Shown piece by piece: positions 14,738-28,572 of a stretch of 64,000 bases of DNA. Below the pieces are notes generated by a model, which made no database searches, was not told the DNA's origin, and saw only the letters and a list, made by a program, of their open reading frames with translations. The stretch's first letter is position 1. Every line of letters begins with the position of its first letter. Both the position numbers and the translations under genes were made by a program. Source of the stretch: Myxococcales bacterium. GTDB lineage: Bacteria; Myxococcota_A; Polyangia; Haliangiales; Haliangiaceae. The DNA is taken from positions 372,001 through 436,000 of the forward strand of contig JADJUF010000001.1 of the NCBI GenBank assembly GCA_016717005.1. Reading direction: 5' to 3'.

Positions 14738-15041
14738 CGTAGGCCGCGACCGCGACGATCTGCGCGTCGGTCAGCGCGCCGGTGAAGGCCGGCATGCGCC
14801 CGCTCGCGGCCCCGCGCCGGATCTGGGTCTCGATCAGGTCGCGGCTGCGCCGGCCGCGGAACTCGTCGGCGGTCAGATCGCGCACGCCCAGCTGATCGGT
14901 CATCTGCTGCGGCGGCTTGCCGGTGGCGCCATGACACCGCGCGCACGCGGCCGCGAACACCTTGGCGCCGTCGGTGGAGCCGCCGGCCACCTGGCGGTCA
15001 CACGCGGTCGCGGCGAGGGCGAGCAGGACGATCCAGCGCAT
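14718..15041 (-). CDS. Small lipoprotein c-type cytochrome
   Basis: The 107-aa protein starts at ATG 15041 with a signal sequence ending in ALAATAC, a lipobox-like site with Cys at about 14. The heme-binding CARCH motif lies near residue 33, and the distal Met is probably in SGRMPAF near residue 83, the layout of a class I cytochrome c of the cbb3/cytochrome-c551 type. It is likely a periplasmic electron carrier anchored by a lipid. It overlaps the queG 3' end and is divergent from the lipoprotein gene at 15135. Confidence 0.88.
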   Translation of the reverse strand: MRWIVLLALAATACDRQVAGGSTDGAKVFAAACARCHGATGKPPQQMTDQLGVRDLTADEFRGRRSRDLIETQIRRGAASGRMPAFTGALTDAQIVAVAAYVMTLGE

Positions 15042-15134
15042 GGCGGTCGGGTACCACGATCGGGTCGCGGTCGGCAGTGCCCACGGGCCGGCTTTGGGCT
15101 CGACAACTCCGCGCCCGCATCACACCATCCGGGC

Positions 15135-16193
15135 ATGCGCAATGGCATCTGGGTGGGCCTGGCGATCCTCGCGACGGTCGCCTGCACGAAGAACGTCCCG
15201 CAGGATCTCAAGACCGGCGAGGACGGCCGCACCAAGGGGGCGCGCGAGCTCAAGATCGAGAACAACGAGGCGCGCGCGCGCGGCATCGTGACCTACCCCG
15301 GCGGCGATCGCGTCGACTGGAAGATGATCACGCTGCCGAAGGATCAGGTCGGCACCGTCGAGTTCAAGCTGCGCTGGGTCCCGCCGCGACCGGGGCTCGA
15401 CCTGTCGTTCGAGGTCTACAACGAGTACTACCGCATGCTCGACTCGGCCAAGCCGAACACCCGCAAGCGGTCGCGCAAGACCACCAAGTCGCTGTCCATC
15501 TCCAACGCCAAGGGCAAGCTGTACGTGCAGATCTACGCGTCGGACCGCGGCGACGCCGGCACGTACACGCTGACCGCCGCGTGGACCCCGAACCCGATCG
15601 ATGACGACATCAGCTGGCCCGACGTGCCGATCTCCGATCCGCCCAAGCTGCCGGCGGTGCCCGAGCCCATCAAGGCCTGCGACCTGCTCGCCTTCGACAA
15701 GGCCAACCCCGACTGCACGAACAAGTGCCCGGTCGCGTACGACGAGACCTGGCCGGGCTGCGCGGGCGTGTGCCCGAACCCGCCCAAGCCCGAGATCAAG
15801 GCCTGCAAGCTGTGCAACAAGGACGCGCTCGATCCCTGCCTCGCCGATTGCCGGCAGTACTACCCCGAGTGCGATCTCGCCAAGCCCGACTACACCAACC
15901 CGAAGTGCGCGGGCGTCGAGCGGCAGCCACGCGACGGTGAGATCACCGATCTCAAGACGCTGGCCGACGGCACCCAGATCACGATCAACCTCGGCCTGGT
16001 CGATGGGCTCGACAAGACCTGGACCGGCGCGGTCCTCGACCCCAACGGCAACCCGGTCGCAAACGGCGCCTTCAAGCTGACCACGATCGGCAAGAACGCC
16101 TCGGTCGCGCGGGTCAAGGCGACCGATCTCCCGGGCGGCGCCCCCGTGCGCCTGACGCCGCCGCCCGGCGCGCGCCCGCCCACCTGCAAGTAG
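15135..16193 (+). CDS. Cys-rich lipoprotein A of a tandem paralogous pair
   Basis: I choose ATG 15135 because it gives a short signal peptide (IWVGLAILATVAC) with a lipobox Cys at 17; the open frame upstream lacks export features. The 352-aa protein shares long blocks with the next gene: NVPQDLKTGEDGRTKGARE, ARARGIVTYPGGDRVDW and RKRSRKTTKSL. The first half (about 20-160) looks like a beta-sandwich or carbohydrate-binding/pre-peptidase-like fold ending in YTLTAAW. The middle (about 175-275) has many Pro and 14-16 Cys in short CxxxC spacings. The last 80 residues are again shared (GTQITINLG). Function unknown; it precedes a Ser/Thr kinase gene and may be a surface partner of it. Confidence 0.8.
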   Translation: MRNGIWVGLAILATVACTKNVPQDLKTGEDGRTKGARELKIENNEARARGIVTYPGGDRVDWKMITLPKDQVGTVEFKLRWVPPRPGLDLSFEVYNEYYRMLDSAKPNTRKRSRKTTKSLSISNAKGKLYVQIYASDRGDAGTYTLTAAWTPNPIDDDISWPDVPISDPPKLPAVPEPIKACDLLAFDKANPDCTNKCPVAYDETWPGCAGVCPNPPKPEIKACKLCNKDALDPCLADCRQYYPECDLAKPDYTNPKCAGVERQPRDGEITDLKTLADGTQITINLGLVDGLDKTWTGAVLDPNGNPVANGAFKLTTIGKNASVARVKATDLPGGAPVRLTPPPGARPPTCK

Positions 16194-16194
16194 C

Positions 16195-16221
16195 GCGGCC
16201 GACAGCGTCGCCGCCGGCCGC
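16195..16221 (+). terminator. GC hairpin between the paralogous lipoprotein genes
   Basis: The 7-bp arms GCGGCCG (16195-16201) and CGGCCGC (16215-16221) sit one base after the first lipoprotein stop. No T tract follows, so it may attenuate rather than end transcription. Confidence 0.3.
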
Positions 16222-16288
16222 CACCTGGTGACCCGATAGTCGTAGACGGGGCTTGCGCAAACTCGGCGTTTGGTCGCAGGATCGCGTC

Positions 16289-17356
16289 ATGGTTCGGGAT
16301 TCCAGGCGGCATCGCCTTGTCATTGCCATGGTGCTCGCGCTCCTCGTGGGCGCGGCCGGGTGCTCCAAGAACGTCCCCCAGGACTCCAAGACCGGCGAGG
16401 ACGGGCGCACCAAGGGCGCCAAGGAGATGAAGATCGAGAACAACGAGGCCCGCGCCCGGGGCATCGTGACGTACCCCGGCGGCGATCGCGTCGACTGGCT
16501 GGTCCTCGACCTGCCCAAGGACAAGGTCGGCACCCTGAGCCTGCGGCTCAAGTGGACGCCGCCCCGGCCCGGACTCGATCTCTCGTTCGAGGTCTCCAAC
16601 GAGTACAACCGGGTGCTCGCCTCGGCCAAGCCCAACAAGCGCAAGCGGTCGCGCAAGACCACGAAGAACCTCACCATCGAGAACGCCCACGGCAAGCTGT
16701 ACATCCAGATCTACGCGTCGGAGCGCGGCGACGCCGGCAAGTACACGCTGACCGCCGAGTGGAAGGAGCTCAACGTCGAGACCTTCGACTGGCTCGCGAT
16801 CGAGGTCCTCGACCCGCCCAAGCTGCCGGCGGTGCCCGAGCCCGAGAAGCCGTGCGATCCGACCACGTTCGACAAGAAGAACCCGGCGTGCCTGTCGGTC
16901 TGTCCGATCCCGATGGATCCGGCCTGGCCGGCCTGCGCAGGCCAGTGCCCGACCCCGCCGGACCCGAACATCCCCGCGTGTCTGAAGTCGATGCCGTGCC
17001 CGAACCCGCCCGAGCGCAAGTTCGCGCAGTGCAAGCCGTCGAACTGGCCCCCGTGCGATCCGACGAAGCTCGATCCGAACAACCCGAACTGCGACGGCTA
17101 CAAGCCGCCCGATCGCGTCGGCGAGGTCACCGACGTCCAGACCATCAGCTCCGGCGTCCAGATCACGATCAACGTCGGCACCGACGACGGCGTCGACAAG
17201 GGCTGGAAGGGCGTGCTGCTCGACGCGAACGACAAGCCGATCCGCGGCTCGGACTTCAAGCTGTCGAAGGTCACCAAGAAGGCCTCGATCGCCAAGGTCA
17301 AGCTCGACGCGTCGAAGCTGATCCCGAACAACCCGGTGCGCCTCTCGGCGCCGTGA
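16289..17356 (+). CDS. Cys-rich lipoprotein B of a tandem paralogous pair
   Basis: This 355-aa paralog of the preceding gene starts at ATG 16289: basic RDSRRHR, hydrophobic LVIAMVLALLVGAAG, lipobox Cys at about 25. It repeats the same order of blocks: NVPQDSKTGEDGRTKGAKE, ARARGIVTYPGGDRVDW, RKRSRKTTKNL, a YTLTAEW strand, a Pro/Cys-rich middle with fewer cysteines than its partner, and a C-terminal VQITINVG domain. The two genes clearly arose by duplication. The N-terminal and C-terminal thirds are well conserved while the Cys-rich middle diverges, which suggests the middle is the variable, perhaps ligand-facing, part. It lies 87 bp upstream of the kinase gene. Confidence 0.8.
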   Translation: MVRDSRRHRLVIAMVLALLVGAAGCSKNVPQDSKTGEDGRTKGAKEMKIENNEARARGIVTYPGGDRVDWLVLDLPKDKVGTLSLRLKWTPPRPGLDLSFEVSNEYNRVLASAKPNKRKRSRKTTKNLTIENAHGKLYIQIYASERGDAGKYTLTAEWKELNVETFDWLAIEVLDPPKLPAVPEPEKPCDPTTFDKKNPACLSVCPIPMDPAWPACAGQCPTPPDPNIPACLKSMPCPNPPERKFAQCKPSNWPPCDPTKLDPNNPNCDGYKPPDRVGEVTDVQTISSGVQITINVGTDDGVDKGWKGVLLDANDKPIRGSDFKLSKVTKKASIAKVKLDASKLIPNNPVRLSAP

Positions 17357-17443
17357 CGTGGGCCGTCTCGACCGCCGCGCCGCGTGCCCGGACTCCGTTC
17401 TCGCGCGACCCTCACAACCCGCATACCCTGGTAGCAAACCGAC

Positions 17444-19030
<1,587 letters not shown>

Positions 19031-19040
19031 CCATCACCTC

Positions 19041-19859
19041 GTGACCGCCGAGTCCATGCCCCCGGACGACGACGCCGCCGCGACGCGCGCGCCGGACGCG
19101 CTGAGCGAGCCGACCGAGCCGGCGCCGGCCGGCGCGACGAGCGACCTGCGTGGGCGCGACGTGCTCGCGCGCTCGAGCGAGGAGATCGAGGCGATCGAGG
19201 CCGCGCTCGATCCGATCGCCCGCGCCGAGCTGGCGAGCTGGTTCGCCCGACCGAGCGTCGAGGTCGTCCAGGAGCGGGTCGCGGCCACGGCGTCGGTCGC
19301 GGGCCTCGAGGCTTTCGGCGGTGACATCGACGCCGTGCTCGAGGAGCAGGCGGCCCAGCGCCGCGCCCGCGTGGCGGCGCTGGCGGCGGTCATCGAGCCA
19401 TGGTTCTACGATCGGCTCGAGCGCCACGACCGCTACGCCCGCACGTTCCGCGAGCTCGTGCCGCCGCCGGCCGTGCTCGACCCGTCGATCGCGCGGCTCC
19501 GGGTCCCGTCCGAGGAGGAGCTGGCGACGATCGGGGAACCGCGCGACTACGTCCGGTCCCGCGACATCGACCAGGCGCTCGACGAGTCGGCGCCCCAGGC
19601 GGTCTTGCGCGATCTGTACCGCCCGGTCAGCGAGTTCACGATCGAGTTCACGAGCGACTACCAGGACGATCAACCCACCGACGCTCACGCCGAGGTGCTG
19701 GTCGCGCTGGCGTTCCGGCCAGAGCAGCCCGAGCTGGTGTCAGTGGCCGACGTGGTCCGGGAGGCCCGCACCGCGTTCCGCGAGGCCACGGCGCCGCCGT
19801 GGGCCGAGCTGGTCGAGGAAGCGAAGGCGGTGCGCGCCGCGCAGCGGGCCGGTAAGTGA
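19041..19859 (+). CDS. Hypothetical protein between kinase and phosphatase genes
   Basis: The 272-aa protein starts at GTG 19041, 10 bp after the kinase stop. The first 45 residues are acidic/Pro-rich and probably disordered. The rest is Glu/Arg/Ala-rich and predicted helical, with an aromatic patch (EPWFYDRLERHDRYARTF) in the middle. There is no signal peptide, membrane helix or cysteine. I do not recognise the family. Tight spacing to the kinase suggests a kinase substrate or adaptor; this is inference from position only. Confidence 0.7.
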   Translation: MTAESMPPDDDAAATRAPDALSEPTEPAPAGATSDLRGRDVLARSSEEIEAIEAALDPIARAELASWFARPSVEVVQERVAATASVAGLEAFGGDIDAVLEEQAAQRRARVAALAAVIEPWFYDRLERHDRYARTFRELVPPPAVLDPSIARLRVPSEEELATIGEPRDYVRSRDIDQALDESAPQAVLRDLYRPVSEFTIEFTSDYQDDQPTDAHAEVLVALAFRPEQPELVSVADVVREARTAFREATAPPWAELVEEAKAVRAAQRAGK

Positions 19860-19950
19860 GAGTCAGCCGAACGACGCCGACCGGGGGAGATCCGGCGGCG
19901 CCGAACCGTACAATGGGGCAGCAGGCTAGCGGCGTGCCGCCGAGGCGTTC

Positions 19951-20757
19951 ATGAGCTCCGACCCGAAGATCGTTCCCATCGAACCGTTCGTGATGCAGGG
20001 CGTCGGCCGCACCGATGTAGGTGTGCAGCGCACGCAGAACGAGGACGCGATGTACTTCGACGACTTCCTCGGGGTCTACCTCGTCTGCGACGGCATGGGC
20101 GGCCACGCCTCGGGCCAGGTCGCGTCGGATCTCGCGATCCGCACCATCGTCCACTCGCTCAAGACCAACGACCCGCGCCCGGCGCCGGGCCAGGACCCGC
20201 TGGTCGCGGCGATGAAGGCGGCCAACGCGGCGGTGTTCCAGCGGGCCCAGATCGACCCGACCTGCCACGGCATGGGCACGACCGCGGTCGGGATGCGGAT
20301 CGAGGGCGCGACCGCCCACATCGCGCACTGCGGCGACTCGCGCGGCTACCTGCTGCGGCAGGGTCAGTTCCATCCGATCACCCGCGACCACTCGCTGCGC
20401 AACCTGTACCAGGATCGCCCCGATCTGGTGGGCCAGCTCGGCCCCGCGACCTCGAACGTGATCATCCGCGCCGTCGGGCTCGATGCGGCGGTCGAGATCG
20501 AGCACAACATGCTGCAGATCGAGCACGGGGACGTGTTCCTGCTGTGCTGCGACGGCCTGTCGGATCTCGTCGACGACTGGATGATCCGCGAGATCATGAC
20601 CGCCGGCGATCCGCTCGAGGTGACCGCCGAGAACCTCGTGCGCGCCGCCAACAACAACGGCGGCACGGACAACATCACCGTCGTGCTGACCCAGGCGTTC
20701 TTCGACACGCTGTGGTCCGCGCCGCAGCAGCACTACGGCTACCAGCAAGCGTACTGA
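19951..20757 (+). CDS. PP2C-family Ser/Thr protein phosphatase
   Basis: The 268-aa cytoplasmic phosphatase starts at ATG 19951. All PP2C metal-binding motifs are present: VGVQRTQNEDA, DGMGGHASGQVAS, HCGDSRGYLL, DGLSDLVDD and GGTDNITVVL. It should remove phosphate from Ser/Thr and oppose the kinases coded at 17.4 kb and in the 57-63 kb cluster. A TACAAT (19909-19914), 36 bp before the ATG, is a possible -10 box with no good -35. It converges on the last gene of the eCIS locus, placing a phosphatase directly at its border, as PppA sits beside type VI secretion loci. Confidence 0.94.
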   Translation: MSSDPKIVPIEPFVMQGVGRTDVGVQRTQNEDAMYFDDFLGVYLVCDGMGGHASGQVASDLAIRTIVHSLKTNDPRPAPGQDPLVAAMKAANAAVFQRAQIDPTCHGMGTTAVGMRIEGATAHIAHCGDSRGYLLRQGQFHPITRDHSLRNLYQDRPDLVGQLGPATSNVIIRAVGLDAAVEIEHNMLQIEHGDVFLLCCDGLSDLVDDWMIREIMTAGDPLEVTAENLVRAANNNGGTDNITVVLTQAFFDTLWSAPQQHYGYQQAY

Positions 20758-20808
20758 GCGTCGGCGAGCCGGGGGCAGCCGCGACGCCGCGCGGACCTGG
20801 GCGCGACC

Positions 20809-20825
20809 GGCCGCGCCGCGCGGCC
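20809..20825. terminator. Strong GC hairpin between convergent phosphatase and TPR genes
   Basis: GGCCGCG (20809-20815), loop CCG, CGCGGCC (20819-20825) make a perfect 7-bp stem in the 109-bp gap between two convergent genes. It lacks flanking T tracts. Its position suggests a bidirectional barrier to transcription. Confidence 0.4.
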
Positions 20826-20866
20826 AGCGCGGGCCGCGTCACCGCCGCGCCCCCGGGTGGCCGACG

Positions 20867-21295
20867 CTAGTTCGACGAACCGGCGGCGGCGCGGCGGAGC
20901 TGGACCACCGCGTCGGGGAACCGGCCCAGCTTGGCGTAGACCCGGGCCAGGCCCGAGGCGGCGCGCACGGCGAAGTCGGGGTGGTCGCCGGCCTGCCGCA
21001 GCGCGTCCTCGGCGCCGAGGAAGTCGCCGGACAAGGTCAGCACGTCGCCGAGCGTGGCCCACAGCGCGGCGGTCGACACCGGCGACGGCGCGCGCCCGAG
21101 CCCGGCCCGCAGCACGTTGGCGGCGCGGGGCGCGTCGCCGAACTTCGCCAGCGCCACCGCGAAGGCGATCCGCGCGTCGCCGAAGGTCGGCGCCAGATCG
21201 ACCGCCGCCTGCAGCTGCTCGACCGCGACGGTCAGCTCGTTCGACGCGATCGCCTGGACGCCGCGCGCGTAGTAGCGACGAGCGACCTGCGACAT
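20867..21295 (-). CDS. Small TPR-repeat protein, last gene of the eCIS locus
   Basis: The 142-aa protein starts at ATG 21295, whose A is shared with the TGA of the upstream gene (TGATG), so translation is coupled. It is built from about three TPR-like helical pairs (YYARGVQAIASNELTVAVEQ, LAPTFGDARIAFAVALAKFG, ARVYAKLGRFPDAVVQL). It is cytoplasmic, with no signal peptide. TPR proteins usually bind partner proteins; here the partner may be the upstream unknown protein or an eCIS component. Confidence 0.8.
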   Translation of the reverse strand: MSQVARRYYARGVQAIASNELTVAVEQLQAAVDLAPTFGDARIAFAVALAKFGDAPRAANVLRAGLGRAPSPVSTAALWATLGDVLTLSGDFLGAEDALRQAGDHPDFAVRAASGLARVYAKLGRFPDAVVQLRRAAAGSSN

Positions 21296-21933
21296 CAGTC
21301 GAGCTCCAGCAGCGAGAACCGCGCCGACGCGTCGTCGCCGCTGCCGGGCGTGTCCTCCCGCCGCTCGGGCGTGGCGGCGGGCGCCGGGGTCGCGGGCGCC
21401 GGCGGCGTCGCCGGGGGCGCGTCGTTCGGGTCGCCGATCATGGCGCCGGCCGGGCGCCCGCGCAGCGACAGCCCACGGGCCGGCGGCGGCGCCGCGCGCT
21501 CGGTGACCGTGCTCGCCATCGGCGCGACCGGCGCGGCCGACGGCGCCGGACGGGTCGCGGTCTCGACCACGCGCACCCCGGCCGAGGGCCGGGGCAGCTC
21601 GGCCGCGCTCGCCGCCGCGGTCGCCGCGGCCCCGCGCGCCAGCGGCTGCATCACGCCGCCGATGCGCACCGAGACCTGCTCGCCGTCGACCGCGAACAGC
21701 CCCAGCTCCGGCAGCTCGAGCCGGGTCTGCAGCGCCACCATCAGCTGCGCGAAGCTGAGCCGCCCCAGATCGGCGATCGACTCGGTCTGGTGCATGAGCA
21801 TCGGCGGCGGCCCGTCGACGACGTACTCCTTGACGACGAACGTGAGGATGTCGAGGAGCGTGTCGCGATCGCAGTCGGCGAGCGCGTCCTTGACGCCGGT
21901 GGTGATGTCGCGGAGATCGGGTCGGGTCGGCAT
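21295..21933 (-). CDS. Hypothetical protein with Pro/Ala-rich C-terminal half
   Basis: The 212-aa protein starts at ATG 21933. The first 110 residues seem folded (helical DLRDITTGVKDALADCDRD, then FVVKEYVV, LMHQTESIADLGRLSF and VSVRIGGVMQPL). The rest is a Pro/Ala/Arg-rich, probably disordered tail. There is no membrane segment. It is coupled to the TPR gene downstream and 25 bp from the pentapeptide-repeat gene upstream. I do not recognise the family; location suggests an eCIS accessory or cargo-related protein. Confidence 0.7.
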   Translation of the reverse strand: MPTRPDLRDITTGVKDALADCDRDTLLDILTFVVKEYVVDGPPPMLMHQTESIADLGRLSFAQLMVALQTRLELPELGLFAVDGEQVSVRIGGVMQPLARGAAATAAASAAELPRPSAGVRVVETATRPAPSAAPVAPMASTVTERAAPPPARGLSLRGRPAGAMIGDPNDAPPATPPAPATPAPAATPERREDTPGSGDDASARFSLLELD

Positions 21934-21958
21934 GCGGGCTCCCTACAGCTTGCACAGA

Positions 21959-22738
21959 TCAGATGGTGGCACCGTCGAGATCGGCGCCGGCGGTCTGGCA
22001 CCCGACCAGCCGGGCCCCGCGCAGATCGGCGCTCGACAGGCCGACGCCGCGCAGGTCGCACTTGAGCAGCACGGCCTGGCGGAACACCGCCCCGTACAGG
22101 TTCGCGCGCCGGAAGTCGACCTCGCACAAGGTCGCGCCGGTCCAGTCGGTGCGCGACAGCGACACGGTCGAGCCGTCGTAGCCGTCGAAGACCACCTTGG
22201 TCAGCACCGCGCCCGAGAAGTCCGCCGAATACAGCTCCGACTGCTTGAACGTCGTGGTCAGCAGGCGCGCCTTGTGGAAGTTGGCGCGGGCCAGGCGCAC
22301 CGGCCCCAGCTCGCACCGGATCAGCTGCGCGCCCTCGAAGTGGATCTCGGTGAGGTCGCACTCGGTGACGTGGACCCGGTTCCACAGCGCCCCGGTCCAG
22401 CGCGAGCGCCGCGCGTCGCACATCGTGAGCGTGGCCCGCTCGAGGCGCGCGTCGTCGCCGATCGCCTCCTGCAGGTCGAGGCGCTCGATCGTGACGCCGT
22501 CGAGATCGAGCCCGCGCAGCAGCGCGCCGCGGGCGGCGAACCCGACGATCTGGCGCCCGGCGAGCTCGTCGTCGGCGACCAGGCGTTCGAGCTGGAACCG
22601 CGACTGCACCACGCCGGCGTCGGCGGAGCTGTCGGTCAAGGCGCACCCGCGCGGCTGATGGACATCGAGGCGACGGTAGCGCGAATCGCCACCCATCGCG
22701 AGCCCCGCGGCCGCGCACCCGCCGTCGCTGTGCTGCAC
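21959..22738 (-). CDS. Pentapeptide-repeat protein
   Basis: The 259-aa protein has about 25 pentapeptide-like units with the A(D/N)LXX pattern (RANFHKARL, SADFSGAVL, RANLYGAVF, SADLRGARLVG), which fold as a right-handed four-sided beta-helix. GTG 22738 is the furthest start; ATG 22696 is an alternative close to the repeat region. Pentapeptide proteins are often found beside phage-tail-like and type VI loci as tips, adaptors or effectors. Here it lies directly downstream of the DUF4157 gene at the far end of the eCIS locus, so an effector-linked or structural role is possible. No toxin domain is visible. Confidence 0.85.
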   Translation of the reverse strand: MQHSDGGCAAAGLAMGGDSRYRRLDVHQPRGCALTDSSADAGVVQSRFQLERLVADDELAGRQIVGFAARGALLRGLDLDGVTIERLDLQEAIGDDARLERATLTMCDARRSRWTGALWNRVHVTECDLTEIHFEGAQLIRCELGPVRLARANFHKARLLTTTFKQSELYSADFSGAVLTKVVFDGYDGSTVSLSRTDWTGATLCEVDFRRANLYGAVFRQAVLLKCDLRGVGLSSADLRGARLVGCQTAGADLDGATI

Positions 22739-22795
22739 GGTGACGAGCGCGCCCCGCGCGCGCGCCGCCGCAACGCCCCGCGCCGCCGCAACGCC

Positions 22796-23443
22796 TTACG
22801 GCCGCCGCATCGGCGGCCCCGAGCGCATCCGCTCGACCCGTCCGTACTCGCCGAGCATGTCGAGGACCTTGTCCTTGATGTCCTGCTTGAGCTTCTCGCT
22901 CCGCTCTTTCTTGCCGCGGCCGCTGTCGTCCTCGTGGGCCGCGCCGCCGGACCGCTGCGACTGGGCCTCCGCGTGCTCGGCCTCCTCGGCCTCGGCCTCG
23001 TGCTCCTCGCTACCGAGGGCCGGGTCGCTGCCGTGGCCGGCGCGGTGCAGGCCCTTCTCGGCCTGCGCGACGTGGGTCAGCTCGTGGGCGAGGAGCGCGT
23101 GCCCGGACGCCCCGGCCATCGACCGGTCGGTCGAGTTGCCCATGAGGATCATGCCGGTGCCGCCGATCGTGACGGCGTCGGCGTTGCGCTGCCGGTTGAA
23201 CTCCTCGGCGAAGGTGCCGCTGAACACGCGCACGTGGCCGAGGTCGACGCCGAGGCGAGCCTCGTAGCGCTGGCGCAGCGAGTGATCGAGCTGCTCGCCC
23301 TTGCCGGCGCGGGCGGCGACCAGCTTCAGCAGCCGCTCGGGATCCCAGCGCTTGGCGATGTCCCGCGCCAGCTCGTCCGAGAGCTGCTCGGGCGCGAGAC
23401 CGGAGAGCTCTTCGAGTTCGGGATCGTCAGGTTCGTTGGCCAC
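22796..23443 (-). CDS. DUF4157 eCIS core protein (zincin-like, HELTH motif)
   Basis: The 215-aa protein starts at GTG 23443. Residues about 50-135 match DUF4157, a marker domain strongly enriched in eCIS loci and often fused to toxins: LRQRYEARLGVDLGHVRVF, then ADAVTIGGTGMILMG and HALLAHELTHVAQ with a complete HEXXH zinc motif near 121-125. The C-terminal 80 residues are charged and low-complexity, with no obvious toxin domain, so this is a stand-alone version. Known family context suggests it helps to process or load cargo. It is the strongest single-gene argument that the locus is an eCIS rather than a prophage. Confidence 0.92.
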   Translation of the reverse strand: MANEPDDPELEELSGLAPEQLSDELARDIAKRWDPERLLKLVAARAGKGEQLDHSLRQRYEARLGVDLGHVRVFSGTFAEEFNRQRNADAVTIGGTGMILMGNSTDRSMAGASGHALLAHELTHVAQAEKGLHRAGHGSDPALGSEEHEAEAEEAEHAEAQSQRSGGAAHEDDSGRGKKERSEKLKQDIKDKVLDMLGEYGRVERMRSGPPMRRP

Positions 23444-23518
23444 GGGGCTCCGCGCGGGTGAGGAGGATGCAGGTGCGTGCGTCCATAGTACGCCGCCGGA
23501 GGGGGCGACCTTCCCCGA

Positions 23519-23734
23519 TCAGTCGTCCTTGCCCTCGCCCCCGGCCCAGGTGGACACGTAACCCTCTGATTGTTCGTAGTATTCGCCGGTCTTCTGCTGG
23601 TCGATCACCCCGCCCCCGAGCGCTTGCTCGAGGAACTTGGTCTCGTCCATGCAACTGGAACCCTTGATGCCCTTGGCGGTGAAGGTGACCTCGCCGGTCG
23701 GGCTGATGACGATCTCGATGTCCTGCTTCCTCAT
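23519..23734 (-). CDS. DUF2997-family small protein
   Basis: The 71-aa protein starts at ATG 23734. The first 45 residues follow the DUF2997 pattern: IEIVISPTGEVTFTAKGIKG, then GSSCMDETKFLEQALGG, with a conserved Cys. The C-terminal 25 residues are polar. Function is unknown. DUF2997 is recalled as a neighbour of Ycf35-type (DUF1257) genes in cyanobacteria and elsewhere. Here it sits 64 bp downstream of a Ycf35 gene, which in turn follows a Ycf46 ATPase gene, so the three-gene module is intact inside the eCIS locus. Confidence 0.85.
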   Translation of the reverse strand: MRKQDIEIVISPTGEVTFTAKGIKGSSCMDETKFLEQALGGGVIDQQKTGEYYEQSEGYVSTWAGGEGKDD

Positions 23735-23798
23735 CGTCGTGCTCCTGTCGTGCGTTGGCCGAACCTGCGCGGGGGCGCCGCGGCGGCCGCGGGTGCTG

Positions 23799-24206
<408 letters not shown>

Positions 24207-24236
24207 GGTGCCTCCTGGCGACCGGGCGGGCCCGGC

Positions 24237-25862
<1,626 letters not shown>

Positions 25863-25892
25863 CGTGGTTCTTTCGGCGGTGGGCGTCCGACG

Positions 25893-28502
<2,610 letters not shown>

Positions 28503-28572
28503 GGGTGAGTGCGATCCTACCCGACCCCTGCGCCCACCGCCATCAGGCCGACGACATAGTGGTGGGGCGAGG

